The notes: a model not told the origin generated them from the sequence alone. A DNA stretch of 64,000 nt from Ixodes scapularis (GCF_016920785.2 NW_024609884.1:85118069-85182068), one strand, 5' to 3'; numbered from the stretch's first letter, positions 1 to 12,318 are shown. Numbers and translations: made by a program.

Positions 1-928
1 GAAAGGGTCGTGACCCATCGACAGGTATGCAAGCGGCAGACGCAATAAGTTTGCAGCAGTTATGGAAGTTAAATCGCGGCTTCGAAAGAAGAAAAAAAAA
101 ATCTTTCTGAGTATGCAACACCAAATGCCAGTACTACCATTAGTCAGTTTTAACATAGTGTTGCTGGTTCTTACGTACGCAATACGCAATAGTATAATGT
201 ATAGGCTGAGAACTATCTGTTCGGACCGATTTTGTGTTTCGCAAACTTTGCCGAGTAAACATCTCGCATGGTCATCTGGATTCGATTTGCCAGAGCCGTA
301 GTATTGCGCGTGCTTACAGAGATATCGAAAATGAAAACGTTACCAACCAGTTTTTTTTATTTCAAACTAAGCCAAGCCGGAGCCGCCTGTTGAAGCGCGC
401 TTTTCTGCGGGGTGCGGAGGCGACGAGTACGAGTGCGTAGCCAAATTCGATCACGGAGCCTCCGTCAATCGTCCAGTGGAAACGGCACCTTTTCTCAGTG
501 CTGTCGCGGGAAGAGATCCATGACCTACTGATGTCCAGTGCACGGCGACAACTTGGGCGATTATGAAGAGTCGTTCGTCCATCGGCGATGAAGTGAGCAG
601 ATCGCAGCGTTCGCGCACATCGAAAGCTGTGAACATTTCCACTGTGCACTCCTTCAGCTTCACGGCGATCTGACGCGACTGCGGAGGGTCCAGGAAATAA
701 TTGCCGAGCTGAACACCACGTAATTTCACGTAACACTGAACTTGGCGAACATCACGTCGCCGAAGCTGCGCCAGTCGAGGTATACCCGCTATCTTGACAC
801 TGAACTCTCGCTGGACCCGAGATCTCTCGACAGCCTCCCGGCTTTCAACGTCCCGTCCAAGCACGCGCGCTCGTGAAGTGCAGACATCGTTTAGGGCCAC
901 ATGCTCGCGCGATTGCCTGCGTCTGGAC
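1..928. other. Unassigned region with one uncertain open frame
   Basis: No gene is recognised. The longest open frame runs on the minus strand at 900-451 (149 codons, arginine-rich, unknown family). An overlapping minus frame lies at 736-362. GC content is higher at 380-930 than in the AT-rich sequence around it, which by itself can keep frames open. I do not call either frame a gene. Confidence 0.3.
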
Positions 929-2021
929 TTAAGGGCACAGGGTAAGTCCTATCCTCCCCATGCATTTGAGGCCACGTTGAGGAACATTTTTCTCGGTGAC
1001 TACTAGGAGTATTCCTGTCATGTATATATCATTTTGTTTGAAATATTGTGTTTTATCCACTGAACTAGAATTATTTCAACCAATCTAGAATAAGTTTTTT
1101 TTTTTAATATTTTTTATTCTAGTACTGAAATTTTAGTTCTTTTCATATATTAAAAACTTTGTAACTCAAAAACTGCTAGGTGCACATTTTTAATTTTAGT
1201 TCAGTATTTTTGAACACCCATGTATGTGGTAGGAAAAAAAAAATCAACCCTCTATAATGTCACGTTAAGGAAAAAATGGTACCCATGTACTAAAAAACAC
1301 TGTTTTGAGATAATTGAGTTTAAAGTAAAAAAACTGGTGAATAACGAATTTCTATTGGCACCAACTGCCTCAGAGTCATTTTTTCAATAGCCGCCAGCTT
1401 GAAAGGCATTGCTAAAGTCATGTCTTCGCCTTTAGGCTTATCGCCTGGCTTGCCGGGCCTCTTTTGTGACCTGCCATGTCGCTTGGTCCGTAAAGTATAT
1501 TCGAGTGACGTCAACTTCCCTCAGCCACTTGATGGTGTTCCACACAGGGTTCTATCCACAAAACTTCAAAACATTGGCTTCTGCAATGCTGCCACCATTG
1601 AATAAAGGAACAGCATCCAATGGCGTTATTTTGTCGTTACGAAAACAGAAACGCTTGAATGTACACACGGTGCACACCTGGGAAAAACGTGCACAGCGTC
1701 TCGTGATTGTCTTGGTTGAAAAAAAAAGCTATGCAATAGTTGCGAAATAATTTTTTTGAGATTATCTGGTACTGGACAAGCTTTTAGGTCTTGTGTTGAT
1801 TTTGTTTTGTTGGAGAATTCACCGATAAACAGGGAGTGTATCCCAAAAGGAGGCGTGGTCACCTGCTACTTGCTTTCGGAAGAAGTGATTTTCAGCCCGA
1901 AATATAGCTTTCTAAAAACACTGGGACAATGGAAAATGTGCAGAAAGAACTAAACTTTTCAAATTGCGAAAAAAACTAAAATCAATTTTTTTTCCAATTT
2001 TACCTTACCCTGTGCCCTTAA
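929..2021. mobile_element. TTAA-flanked non-autonomous DNA element
   Basis: TTAA occurs at both ends (929-932 and 2018-2021). It flanks perfect 14-bp terminal inverted repeats, GGGCACAGGGTAAG at 933-946 and its complement at 2004-2017. A TTAA target duplication is the hallmark of piggyBac-type elements, but no transposase is seen. The minus strand around 1640-1380 holds broken coding-like sequence of unknown family. The inner sequence is AT-rich. Confidence 0.6.
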
Positions 2022-4435
2022 GCTGACACGAAGTATAGCCCGCAGCGCAAATTCCCCAGCGTTGCGTGAGTACGCAAAACGTCGACAGTGTTTTATCGCA
2101 CTAGAGGACTGTATGAGTGGTTTCTTGATACTTTCTTATGAAATTACCTTTTATGTGGTATACCGACACCGCATTGCCAAATTTCTACATATCACCATTT
2201 GTTTAAAAAGCAGTAGTTTCAATTCTTACCTTAATCGGACGGAAAATTAAAAAAAAAGGTCGTATTTCCTGTATCCAGGCTACGTCAGAATTAAATACGG
2301 TAACGCTCACACAAAATGGGTTTGTAAAAAAACGGAGCGAGGGCAACAGCCAGGGTGGAGAATGAACGTCAAGACGACAATCAGTCTGGTTTTATAGAAT
2401 TATTTAAATCAGACCTTCCTCACCGAATAATCCGAAAAATATTTATTTATAGCTACCGTTTGTTTATTATTTCATGCTTGCAATAGGCGCATATGTCACG
2501 TGTCATTATTATCGGACTGAACACGAGCAAACAGCTGTGGTCTTCGGAGCAAATCGATGCGTTGAGCTTTATCTCTACCTCCGACTTCGTTCGTCAAATT
2601 ACGTCACATCTTTTTTTTTTTTTTTTGCAGTCAATTGAGAACGCAAAATATAGACACGAAAACTGGAAAAAGTAATGTATTAGAAGAAAATGAGATCGCG
2701 AAAAAAAAAAAACACTACAGCCTTTTCGCTAACAAAAAAATAACAAAAAAAAACTAAGCTATTTTTGTTCAAGTATGGCGGCGTTTGCATTAACACAGAG
2801 TTGCTAAATTTGCTGTACTTATTTTTTCCATCATTGTTTTCAATTATCAGAAGAATTGATCAAACAATCTGCCGTGACTAAAAATGCATATAGTGATAAA
2901 TAATCAATATTCTCTAGTTCCAGTGATTTAAAATTATGAAATTAATATGATTTAAATCAACGGAACCTAATAATTAAAAAAGAAAAATATTTGGCTACTG
3001 CTGTGAAGTGTGAAGTGTGTGCAGTGCGTGACACTGTCAACATAGGCAAACAATTCTTTTTTTTCTTTTTTTTTTGTTTACATTTGAGTGGTTGCCATCA
3101 AAACTACTGTGCTGTGGATGATTGCTTCAATTCGCGGCACAATCCGATAAATATTTGACGGTGTTCAACCCCTTTTCTAAGTAAAATGCGAAAGCTAGCT
3201 TCGCGCTAACTGCTGCACGGTGTATACCACCTTCATAAGAGGCGACTAAAACCTTGGTAGCGCTCGCTCTTAAATGCTAACGACCACTCTACATAAAAAC
3301 TTAATTTGAGGTGAACTTTTCTCCGGGTCTATCCGAAGACTGGGAGGCTTTTCTCCGAACCCGCACAAAAGTGGGTGAGCTTTCCTCTGATGAGCTTATC
3401 TCCAGTGAGCTTTCGTTGGGGATTCAGTCTCGGAACTAAGTTTTTCGACTTGTAATCGCCTGGTCGTCATCCGGCCATCCCGCGAAGGCCTGTAGATTCG
3501 CGAAGGTGTCCGGCACACCTACCTGCTGACCGTCAGAAGACACCCGTTTTACGAGATTTGCCGCTAAGGTTGGCCAGGTGGGCAGGAAGATGGGCGCCAT
3601 GTTGATATCGCAGCTGCATTATGCATGACGAGAATCAGCTCCTCGACGCTTGAAACAGCACGGAAACGTCCGGGAAGCATACCGTGCGCCTTACTAGTAC
3701 ATCAACGAGGACTTCCAGGAACTTTTAGGCGACGATTAGGCTCTTTTAATGCTGAAAGACTCGGCTACAGCTGGCAGCCAGTTGTCGGCAGATGGCAGCC
3801 ATGTCGGGGTGCCGCTCAGTTGGTCGAACGATGTTTCAGCGAACGCCGAAAATCGAAAAACGAACGCCTTAATGTAAAACGCGCACCGACCCTGCGACTC
3901 GCTCCACTTAAGCCCTAAAAAAAAATAAATAAGATGTTTATTATTCCTATTTTATTCTGTTTTACGGTTGTGTCGATCAGCAAGTTTCCGCAACGTTTTG
4001 GTCGAATTGACTGTTATTAAAAAATCACTTTTATGGTCTAGAGTACGAAGAAAAACACAAGATTGTTTTCTAAATGATTTCTCAGCGAATTATTCTGCAA
4101 CACCCACTTGACCGTGATGACGCCGGCGAGTGATTGTTATCGAACGTTATTTGGCACCAAAGAACGGCTCAAGCCCAACAAAACCTCTAAAAACTGGTGG
4201 CTCGTGCCACACGCGTTCGAAGGAATTCCTAGTCTTCGGCTTCATATATGCCTGGACACGGCAGATTCCGTTCACTTTCTATTGCCGTGTGGTATTGCCA
4301 CCGCCCCTATAGTTAAAGGGGAGCGGCGCAGCAGGTTTCGCACTTTCAAGAAATATCGCTTGAAATTTATGTTTGCCGTTCATAACCTACGAAACACGCG
4401 TCAGTTTCTCCCTCCAAACAATAACACTGGCAGAC
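2022..4435. other. Unassigned AT-rich region
   Basis: No gene is recognised. There are many A and T runs (for example 2611-2626, 2701-2712, 3057-3074). A plus-strand open frame at 3625-3918 (97 codons) matches no family I know. The last 80 bases before 4436 resemble sequence at 28690-28750, so they belong to the dispersed repeat that is amplified in the next feature. Confidence 0.3.
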
Positions 4436-5277
4436 AAAAAAAAAAAAAGTCGAGGAAAAATGAGCAGCGTTTATCCCCTCAACAAGCATGCCAGAACAAG
4501 CGGCCACCTGGTCTGGTGCCGAATATATGCCGCCAACGTTCATCGTACCCACGCGCTGGGGATGGCAAAGCACATGTGGCACGCGCTGACTGAGCGGGAA
4601 CCTACGTTCCCGGCATTGTCTTTGATGCTTGGGTAATTCAGCAAAAAAAAAAAAAGTCGAGGAAAAATGAGCAGCGTTTATCCCCTCAACAAGCATGCCA
4701 GAACAAGCGGCCACCTGGTCTGGTGCCGAATATATGCCGCCAACGTTCATCGTACCCACGCGCTGGGGATGGCAAAGCACATGTGGCACGCGCTGACTGA
4801 GCGGGAACCTACGTTCCCGGCATTGTCTTTGATGCTTGGGTAATTCAGCAAAAAAAAAAAAAGTCGAGGAAAAATGAGCAGCGTTTATCCCCTCAACAAG
4901 CATGCCAGAACAAGCGGCCACCTGGTCTGGTGCCGAATATATGCCGCCAACGTTCATCGTACCCACGCGCTGGGGATGGCAAAGCACATGTGGCACGCGC
5001 TGACTGAGCGGGAACCTACGTTCCCGGCATTGTCTTTGATGCTTGGGTAATTCAGCAAAAAAAAAAAAAGTCGAGGAAAAATGAGCAGCGTTTATCCCCT
5101 CAACAAGCATGCCAGAACAAGCGGCCACCTGGTCTGGTGCCGAATATATGCCGCCAACGTTCATCGTACCCACGCGCTGGGGATGGCAAAGCACATGTGG
5201 CACGCGCTGACTGAGCGGGAACCTACGTTCCCGGCATTGTCTTTGATGCTTGGGTAATTCAGGAAAAAAAAAAAAAA
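4436..5277 (+). repeat. Tandem array, 4 copies of a 207-bp unit
   Basis: Four essentially identical units start at 4436, 4643, 4850 and 5057, spaced exactly 207 bp apart. The last unit ends at 5263 and runs into another A-run (to 5277). Each unit begins with about 13 A residues and ends with GGGTAATTCAGC. A diverged single copy lies at about 28755-28905, and the 3' end of the unit resembles 18716-18745. The unit is therefore a local amplification of part of a dispersed repeat. Because 207 is a multiple of 3, the array creates a false 309-codon frame on the minus strand. Confidence 0.9.
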
Positions 5278-6915
5278 GATCTATTGACACGTACAAACAC
5301 TACAAACGTAAAAAAGAAGTAGTTTTTTTTTTTTGTTGTTCTTTTTACGGGTTTTTTTTATTGCACAAAGGCTCGAGGAACCAAGGCGCGTTCAAAAGTT
5401 AGCGTGTTGGACGACAAGACCTGCGCGTACTGCGCACGCGCAGGAGGCCGCTTTTTAAAAAAGCGCAAAGCGCCGACACCGTCCGACCGGCATCGCCCCC
5501 GCCTTGGCGTGACGTCAGAAACATGAGCCGGTCAATTAAGCAGGCTCGACGTGAGCCGACACCGGCAGGCCGAAACGGCGAGCAGGTTGACCGGCCGCGC
5601 AGTTGCCGGAAGTCTTTCCTGTTCTCTTTTTTTTCTGGAACTCTCGCCACGGGCTCGTTATGTGGCGATAATTGCGGGATGACCGGCGCGTGACCTGGGA
5701 AGTAGACGAGTCCCCTGGATCGGTCTTGGCGACGTCGCACACTGCCAGCCGCGGGCAGGACGCAGGAAATGAGCGCGCGCGAGACCGTTCATAACACTAT
5801 CTGCCACACACGACAGAGAGGCGTCGGAACGCACGCTTTGGCCATCAAGCCTATACGGGCCGGCCCGGAAAGGCTGCAATGACCGGCCGTTGCCTACTGT
5901 TTCCTTTTTTTTTTTTTCTTCTTTTTTCGGTTATGAATAAGGTAGCACTGAAAGATTGTTATGTGGACATTTGAAGAGCCCTCAACTGTTTTTTTTTATA
6001 GTCTGCTACTGCATGTAAGCAGGGAGTCCTTGCAGGTGTGATCGGCAAACACACCTTGGCCAAATCTGCCGCTAGCGGTTTCATTGGCTGTTGTTTCTGC
6101 GATACGTTTTAATAATCATTCCGAAAAGCTTTAAAAAAAAACAAAAAAAAAACAGGTACGGCAGGAGAGGGTAAACCTGTGTAGTTCACAGGTTTTTATT
6201 TTGTATTTAGACTTTACTATGTTGCTCGAAACCATTCAAGAGGCTTGAATTTGTTTTATGCAAAAAACAACATAACCCTTTTTTTATTTTTTATTCTGGA
6301 ATGAAATATGAACCGTGAAGAGTTAAAAGGCGTGGCTCATTATTTGACGTTCCTCATTCCGCGTTCTACGTTCTATCGACCGTGCAGAGATTGGCGTACA
6401 GCCTGTTTTGCGGCGAAGTAGACGTTCGCACGTCTTGGCTTTTTAAAGGAGACGCAGTCCCTAGCTTAATTAATGAAGATATTAGAAGAAAAAAGAAACT
6501 TTCTGATGGAGAAGTAATATTCATCGTTACTCTTCTAAGAGATGCCGAGTCCCTCACAAATTTAAGGAGGTCGATATACCTCTATACATTTGTCGGGACG
6601 GTCTCCCCCTTGAAAAGCGAAAACGATCTTGAGAAGGCTAACTTTCTTCCGATTTAACGAGGCCTTTTAGTCTATTTATTTTTTTCCAAAGGAAGGAAGT
6701 CTTCAAAAGTCCCTCTTTGTAAAATGCCCAAAGTTTAGTGTATAGAAACGTCTCGATCCTGAGAAACCTCGAGGTATAGTCACGGTCCGGAATAAAAAAA
6801 GAAAGAGCTCCTTCGGGGGAAAACCCGTCTCGCCACGAGTGTTGCGAAATAATATTTGTGGGAAGACGACGGAGAAGGAAAAAGGGCCATTTATTACAAC
6901 GTGTTCCGCAGGAAT
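5278..6915. other. Unassigned region with a GC-rich block
   Basis: No gene is recognised. Positions 5380-5890 are GC- and CpG-rich and keep several overlapping minus-strand frames open (113, 68 and 73 codons). None matches a known family. The rest is AT-rich with long T and A runs. Confidence 0.3.
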
Positions 6916-6948
6916 AAAAAAAAAAAAAAAAAGGGGGGGGGGGGGGGG
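6916..6948 (+). repeat. A17-G16 homopolymer junction
   Basis: A run of 17 A (6916-6932) is followed directly by 16 G (6933-6948). This is one of many long G or C tracts in the window. Confidence 0.9.
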
Positions 6949-7714
6949 CTCGTCAGCGATTCTCTGTCTCAGCTCCATAAGTCTCGCGGTTTCTTCTTTG
7001 ATAGTTTGAACAATTAGCATACCCTTACCGCTCAGACGTGTCTGCTGCTCCGCACAGGAACGGAGCTCGCGGCGCCCTACGGATCCTTCGGTGCAATTAG
7101 CAATTCCTTGCGGCCGACGGGAGTCTCGTCTCCCGGCGCAATCTCGGAAAGCGGTGATTAGTCGGCGAACGGAAGCTGCAGCTACGCGAGGCGTTTCAAT
7201 GCTCGGGCGTCCCACCGAGGACAACCGTTCGAGGGGGTGGGAATGCCCTTGGGCGCACTGGAGAAGAACGCTGGCCACCTGCATGCAAGCACGCCAAGCA
7301 GTGCACTAGAAGAAAAAAAAAAGAGCTCCGCGAGTTCACTTTACTGATGAATGCGAGTCGACGATTCGCGGCGAGCAATGCCAAGAAGGATCCCAGCGAA
7401 CTGTCAAAGCTCAAAATATGGTTAAAAAAGAAAAAAAAAGCGATGTGTCTGGGAACATTGAGCTTGATGATTGCATTTTTCAGATCAAATCGTATTGTGA
7501 GCTTCGCCATTCGCTGAGATCCTTCTATCCTTCTCCGTGATTGGTTCTGTCCGTGTTCTGCATAAAAACGAACTCACGGACCTTTTTACAGTTTACTATG
7601 AAGGAATCACGAAGGAACGTAATGACTATTTACTCTAAGAAAAAACGAAACGCACGCATAACTGTATGAATTCTGCGTCGAGACTTTCTCATTATAGCGG
7701 TATCTAATTCTCCT

Positions 7715-7821
7715 TTAAAGGGACAAGGACGCAAACTTTAAACAAAAAACGCAGCCTGAGTTGTGACATTAAGCAATGCAAAACGTCACGCTTGCATTGA
7801 TTAATGTCACAACTCAGACTG
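7715..7821. mobile_element. Foldback sequence starting at TTAA
   Basis: TTAAAGGGACAAGGACGC starts at 7715 and resembles the ends of the other TTAA-flanked elements. It is followed by a hairpin with arms at 7752-7781 and 7792-7821, matching at 28 of 30 positions. A matching right terminus with TTAA was not found, so the element may be truncated. Confidence 0.5.
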
Positions 7822-8017
7822 TGTTTTTCGGTCTAAACATATGTTTCCGCATCGTCATTCGCTGAGCTGCCTCCGTAAGTTGCGGCGATTGGCTCTCCGA
7901 GTGGTGTGTGTGAAACTAGACGCACACTTTTTTTAGAGTGTATCTGCGTCTGGTGCACGCCCTGGCTTTGCCCGTTCCTCCCATTGACCAAACTCTCTCT
8001 GTACACGGCTCTGGTTC

Positions 8018-8165
8018 ACCCTTAAGCTGGGACTGCAGCCCAATGGCGAGAGCACGAGGTCGCCACTTTGAAACGTTCTTCCGCAAAACGAGCGCTTGCG
8101 CCGTCTCAAACCACTCCAACCCACAAGAGCGGGCGAGCTCGTGCTTGTAGTTTTGACTGTAGGCC
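8018..8165. mobile_element. Foldback MITE, GTTCACCCTTAAGCTG family, copy 1
   Basis: The left end GGTTCACCCTTAAGCTG is partly complementary to the right end (about 8130-8165), so the unit folds back on itself. Related copies lie at about 28458-28632 and 42646-42828. They share the terminus and an internal part with AGCACGAG and CGTTCTTCC. Confidence 0.5.
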
Positions 8166-8168
8166 GGA

Positions 8169-9299
8169 GTATGGCGCACGCTAAACGAGCGAGCTCCCCA
8201 CACGCTCAGCTTTCCGCACCCAGCGCGCGTCCTCTTCACTTTCTCTTGTCCTCTCGAGCGCCGGACGAAGTGTTTGTTTTACGATTTTACAATAAATAAT
8301 TCCCCTCTCTCTTTCTTGTGTCTCAACGCGCTGACCTACTCGCTCGACACGGCACTGGTGCGTTCCTTTGTTCTGCTATCCGTATGTTCCACTGACTGCG
8401 TCCCAGAGCCTACACGCTGTACGAACTGCGCACCCACAGGCCCACCAAAGAAACATGGCAAACACAAACAAAACATCCACGGAGCGCTCCCGCACTTAAC
8501 GTGCACGACAGAAGGCTGCGAGGCTAGCGGTGACAACGAAGCAATCGCTGGGTGCTCGGCGACTGCATTGATCGCCGTTGGGGCGAGGTGAACCCAGAGG
8601 CGTGCGCGCGCTTCCAGACGGCAAATATTCGTCCCGCAAGTACTCGCAGATGACTCCGTGGACATAGGTATAGTGATAGTACTGTTCGCACTTCACTTCA
8701 TGATGTGACGCGATGTCGGTACCAACTAAACCCCGTTTCACCTTATGTTGTACCGCAGCGAAAGCTAGAGGCGCGAGCTCATAGCGTTGGCAGCTGCCCG
8801 GAATGCACGAGAGCTTGTGCCGCCGAGACTGCCCTAGAGCAAGGACCTCGTGCTTGTATCCCTTCCTGCGGTACATCATAAGGTGAAATAGAGTATACCG
8901 GTTGGCGCTCAGGTGGTAGACACCATTTGACCATCGCCTCTTGATGACAATCTACCACATCGGCCGTCGCGCCTCAACATGTGCGCCAAGTTTATCTGGC
9001 CTAACACATCACATTCCGCGTAACCATTGCATTTGCCACGCTAGTGCAGGAAAATGGCGATTCTTTTTTTATGACAACCTTTCAATTCTAAGCAAGAAGG
9101 ACAGAAGAAAAGAAATGGCGATCGCTTGTTCGCGTTAACAGAGCCGCGCAGTGTATACAAACTTGGCGCTAACACGCTCTGAAACGGCATGCATCCGCCT
9201 TTCCGCAAAGGAACGCACTGCACTCAAAAGCGTCTGTGCGTACGAGCGTATATAGGTGCGCAGGCAAAGCGGAAAAACGTCTGGGAGAGGGCTTGGCAC
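8169..9299. other. Unassigned region
   Basis: Overlapping frames of 60-127 codons occur on both strands (for example minus 8879-8496). None is recognisable and no splice-bounded exon was seen. Confidence 0.3.
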
Positions 9300-9324
9300 G
9301 AGAGCCTCTGAGAAGCGAAAAGGT

Positions 9325-9678
9325 TCAGGGCAAAAAGTAAATGGCAGCGGTGTGAGTGCGGACACCTCCGAGAACCTCTGCCACGCCTCCTGACCCTCGC
9401 GTCTCGATGGTGACGATATCGGGAGCCGGCTTCTTGCGCTTCCAGCGGGAGGAGAGCCACTTCAGTTTCGCTCGTATAGTCGCTCCGCGCGCGATTCCAC
9501 CGGTCAATGGGCCCATTCTTCTCGAGACGGAGTGCGTGTGGGGACGCCCAGGACGGCGAGCGGGAAGCGCCCGTTTGGTGGGCTTCGTTGTCTTGGTCCG
9601 GCGAAGCCCATCTGTTCGTGCGAAGCAGTCTGTCTGTCTGTGGATGATAGAGATCAGCTTGGAGCTTGAGCCGAGCAT
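9325..9678 (-). CDS. Candidate first exon, unknown product
   Basis: A 117-codon minus-strand frame starts at 9678 in CpG-rich DNA, about 160-200 bp downstream of the promoter-like cluster at 9837-9884. The product would be very basic (many K and R around residues 25-90) and has no recognised domain. A plus-strand frame (9356-9883) overlaps it, so GC-rich DNA alone could explain both. I keep it only because of its position relative to the promoter-like motifs. Confidence 0.2.
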   Translation of the reverse strand: MLGSSSKLISIIHRQTDCFARTDGLRRTKTTKPTKRALPARRPGRPHTHSVSRRMGPLTGGIARGATIRAKLKWLSSRWKRKKPAPDIVTIETRGSGGVAEVLGGVRTHTAAIYFLP

Positions 9679-9836
9679 CTGTGCTCCTCCGTCCGCCTCG
9701 GTCGGGGCATCGTCCCCTGCCCGCCGCTCGTTCCTGAGCTCACAGTGCGGTGGAAGCAGTCCCAGCCGGCTGAACTGCTGGAGAATCGGGCTTGCGCCGC
9801 GTGATATTCCTTTTGTCCTGGGACGCCGGGATCTCA

Positions 9837-9884
9837 GTCACGTGACGGAGCGCCGGTGGTTGATTGGCTCTGTTATCACGTGAC
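9837..9884. promoter_or_regulatory. E-box / CCAAT / E-box cluster
   Basis: GTCACGTGAC (9837-9846) and ATCACGTGAC (9875-9884) are palindromic CACGTG E-boxes. Between them lies TGATTGGCTC (9861-9870), which reads CCAAT on the minus strand. The segment is in a CpG-rich block (about 9300-10110). The arrangement resembles a bHLH-regulated housekeeping promoter. No transcript is proven. Confidence 0.45.
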
Positions 9885-10110
9885 GAGCTCCTCTGTCGAG
9901 GGCGGACGGAGGACCGCCGCGGCCTTTGGCTCCTGACGGGGAGCTTTCTCCTCGTTGTTATTCTGGTCACGATTACCCGGCCTCAAGATGACGAGGAAGA
10001 ACGTCGTTCGCCGGCCCCCGTCGTTCCTTCTGGGCCTAACGTCCTCTTCGGCGCTTGATGACACACGCGTTTCGCCCTGAGGTGGCGTGTGGGACGGGCA
10101 ACGAGACGTA

Positions 10111-11060
10111 CGCGTCGGGGCTTCCTGGCTCTTGTGTACCTGCAGCCGATTCGTCGTAGGGCTGCCACTAGTCTCTGTTTCGCGCGCCGCATGAATCCTG
10201 GTGAAATCAGGTCTCATCACTTTTTTTTTTCATACAACCGACGAGCAGTACAGTTGCCTGGGCGCCAGATCCAGACGTGTACGTAGTTCAACTACTCTAC
10301 TCAAGTTACTGCAGTTTAACTACTTTTCTGGGTAGTTTAGTAACTTTCAATTATATTTATAATTTGGTAATCAGTAGCTTACTTTAATTACTTTTTCCGA
10401 GTAACTTCTACTCAAATTACAAATTACTTTCCAATCTTAGTGGCACGTTTGCTCATCAACAAACATTCCTGCACAAAAATATATGAGACCTTGGAAGATC
10501 AGCTGATATTTGCAAAGAAGCAGGGAAGCATCTGGCGTAGGCAAGGGTGGGGGGAGGGAGAGGAGGGGAGGACGGTGTGGAGGGTCCGAAACCCCTTAAA
10601 GTTTTCACGAACCCCCCACTGTAAAAGCCCTGCTACGAGGCGCAGGGAGCGGACAGACACATCGCAAGTAAGACCGAGTAACTGCGGGATTAACGCCGCA
10701 GGCTGGCGTTTCTTTGTGTCCCGAAGCTCAAGGAGACTTGACGCATTGGAGGAAAGAGTTTGTCCCCACTTCTCCCCAACGTAGGAACTCTCGTCCACTT
10801 TAGGAAGTGTACACATGCAGCAAAATGCAGCACCCGCTCTGAAGCTCACCTGGTGCTCTCGTAATTTGTTCTGTACTTGAAGAATCACGTGCTAAAGGGC
10901 AACGTGAAGGTAACCTCTTTGCGTTGCCTTCCCTCCCAAAACTCAGAATATGCAGGTTTACCAAGATTCGAAGATCGTTCGAGAAATCTTAATAATTCCC
11001 CCGCCGGATTTATAAACAAAAAAGAAAAAAAGTGATTATAATAAAAAGATAAATGACCAG
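10111..11060. other. Unassigned, with GTAACT-rich segment
   Basis: Positions 10275-10440 are packed with degenerate copies of AGTAACT/AGTTACT. A similar but oppositely oriented segment lies at 12555-12650. Such inverted subterminal repeats are typical of hAT-type elements, so 10280-12650 may be one large old element. No gene is seen. Confidence 0.35.
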
Positions 11061-12318
11061 TTAGTGTTAGGAAGTACTACAGGTACATGGTACTTGAAGT
11101 ACTACTTCAAGTAGGTTTAGAAAACTCGTACTTGTAGTACATTTTCTAAGCATGTACTTGTACTTCACTAAAGTATTTTTTCTGGTACTTCTAAGGAAAA
11201 TACAAGTCCGGACTTAAAAACACAATCCCCTAATTTGAAAAAAAAAAAAAAAGGCATATTGTCACGTGAAAACGTGCTATCTATCGTCTTTAGGGACGTC
11301 ATCTGGTCATTTCGCTGAGTGAAGTAATGGCGGCTGTAAGACCGATAGAAAGAAGTACCCTATGAGTTGATTGTGTTGAATAGTTCGTCAGCGAGAGTCA
11401 AACAACTACTGTATGGCGACTTGACTTCATCCAGTATTTGCCGTCATTTCCGAAAAAAAAACAAAAAAAAAAACTGATGCACCTCTGATTACCCCTAAAA
11501 CAATGCATACCAGTTAAAACAATTTACATAGGGGATTATAAAGGGCATCATGAAAGGTTGTGTTAAAATGTACTTGTACAGTTGTACTTCACATTGAAAG
11601 TCCACTTCATGTTTAGAACTTTACTTCAAGTGCATTGCACCAGCTGTATTTACTACTTCACTCGAAGTGCATTACCTCTCATTTACTTTGTACTTTACTT
11701 CAAGTACTTGTTAGATGTATGTACCGTAGGAACTCGCGTACCGCCGCCGATTCGCCGTTTCCCACGTCGTCCGTCAACAACGTGAGTCCAGCCTGGTTCT
11801 TTCACGGGAGCGGGATTCCGGTCCCAGTTTATTGGTACAATAACACGCAATGCTACAAAATACTCAATCTAAAATACAAGTACAAGCTACATTACACAAC
11901 TATTTACAAACGCACGTTAAGCCAAAAGCTAACACAAAGAAGGCCCCCAGGCTTCGTGTCCCGCGATATCCTAGATCCGGTCGCCACCCACCTGCCTGCG
12001 TCTCGGTCCCGTCCGGAGTTCTAAGAGGCCTCTCGCCCCCTGGCCCCACCGAGTATATATCCATCGATGAGCGAGGAGGTTTCTCCTCGCCCGCCACGGG
12101 GGCGCCTGCAGCGCCCTCCAGTGGCTAGGAGAGAAAGCGGCGCGTCGGGAGCCGAATTCGAGATCCCAATCAACCACGCGGCGACATGACCATGTGATCG
12201 TGTCTGAGGCGAGGCAGCTACATAGCTGCCTGGCGGCCCAGATTGGCAGAATGGTTTGATGGGCGCCCTCGTGAATGCACGGTGCGCCATAGTACGTTAC
12301 GTAACCCTGTAAACAACA
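11061..12318. mobile_element. GTACTT-repeat element interrupted by a solo LTR
   Basis: Degenerate AGTACTTGAAGTACT repeats occupy 11063-11190 and 11570-11715. Outer sequences near 11061 (AGTGTTAGG) and 12305-12318 (AACAACACT) are partly complementary. The right part is displaced by the LTR at 11725-12291. The structure resembles a non-autonomous hAT element, but no clear target duplication was found. Confidence 0.35.
11725..12291 (-). mobile_element. Solo LTR, GTAC target duplication
   Basis: This roughly 567-bp sequence is an inverted copy of 39506-40062. It carries a TATATAT motif and an AATAAA (minus strand, near 11832) in LTR order. GTAC occurs directly on both sides (11721-11724 and 12292-12295), which fits a 4-bp Ty3/gypsy-type target duplication. 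No internal region is left, so it is a solo LTR. Confidence 0.65.

Noticed and set aside
4436..5277. CRISPR-like array
   Set aside because: Units are 207 bp, directly adjacent and without unique spacers, in a eukaryotic genome.
4367..5296. 309-codon minus-strand frame
   Set aside because: It only translates the 207-bp tandem array. The period is divisible by three, so the frame repeats without coding meaning.
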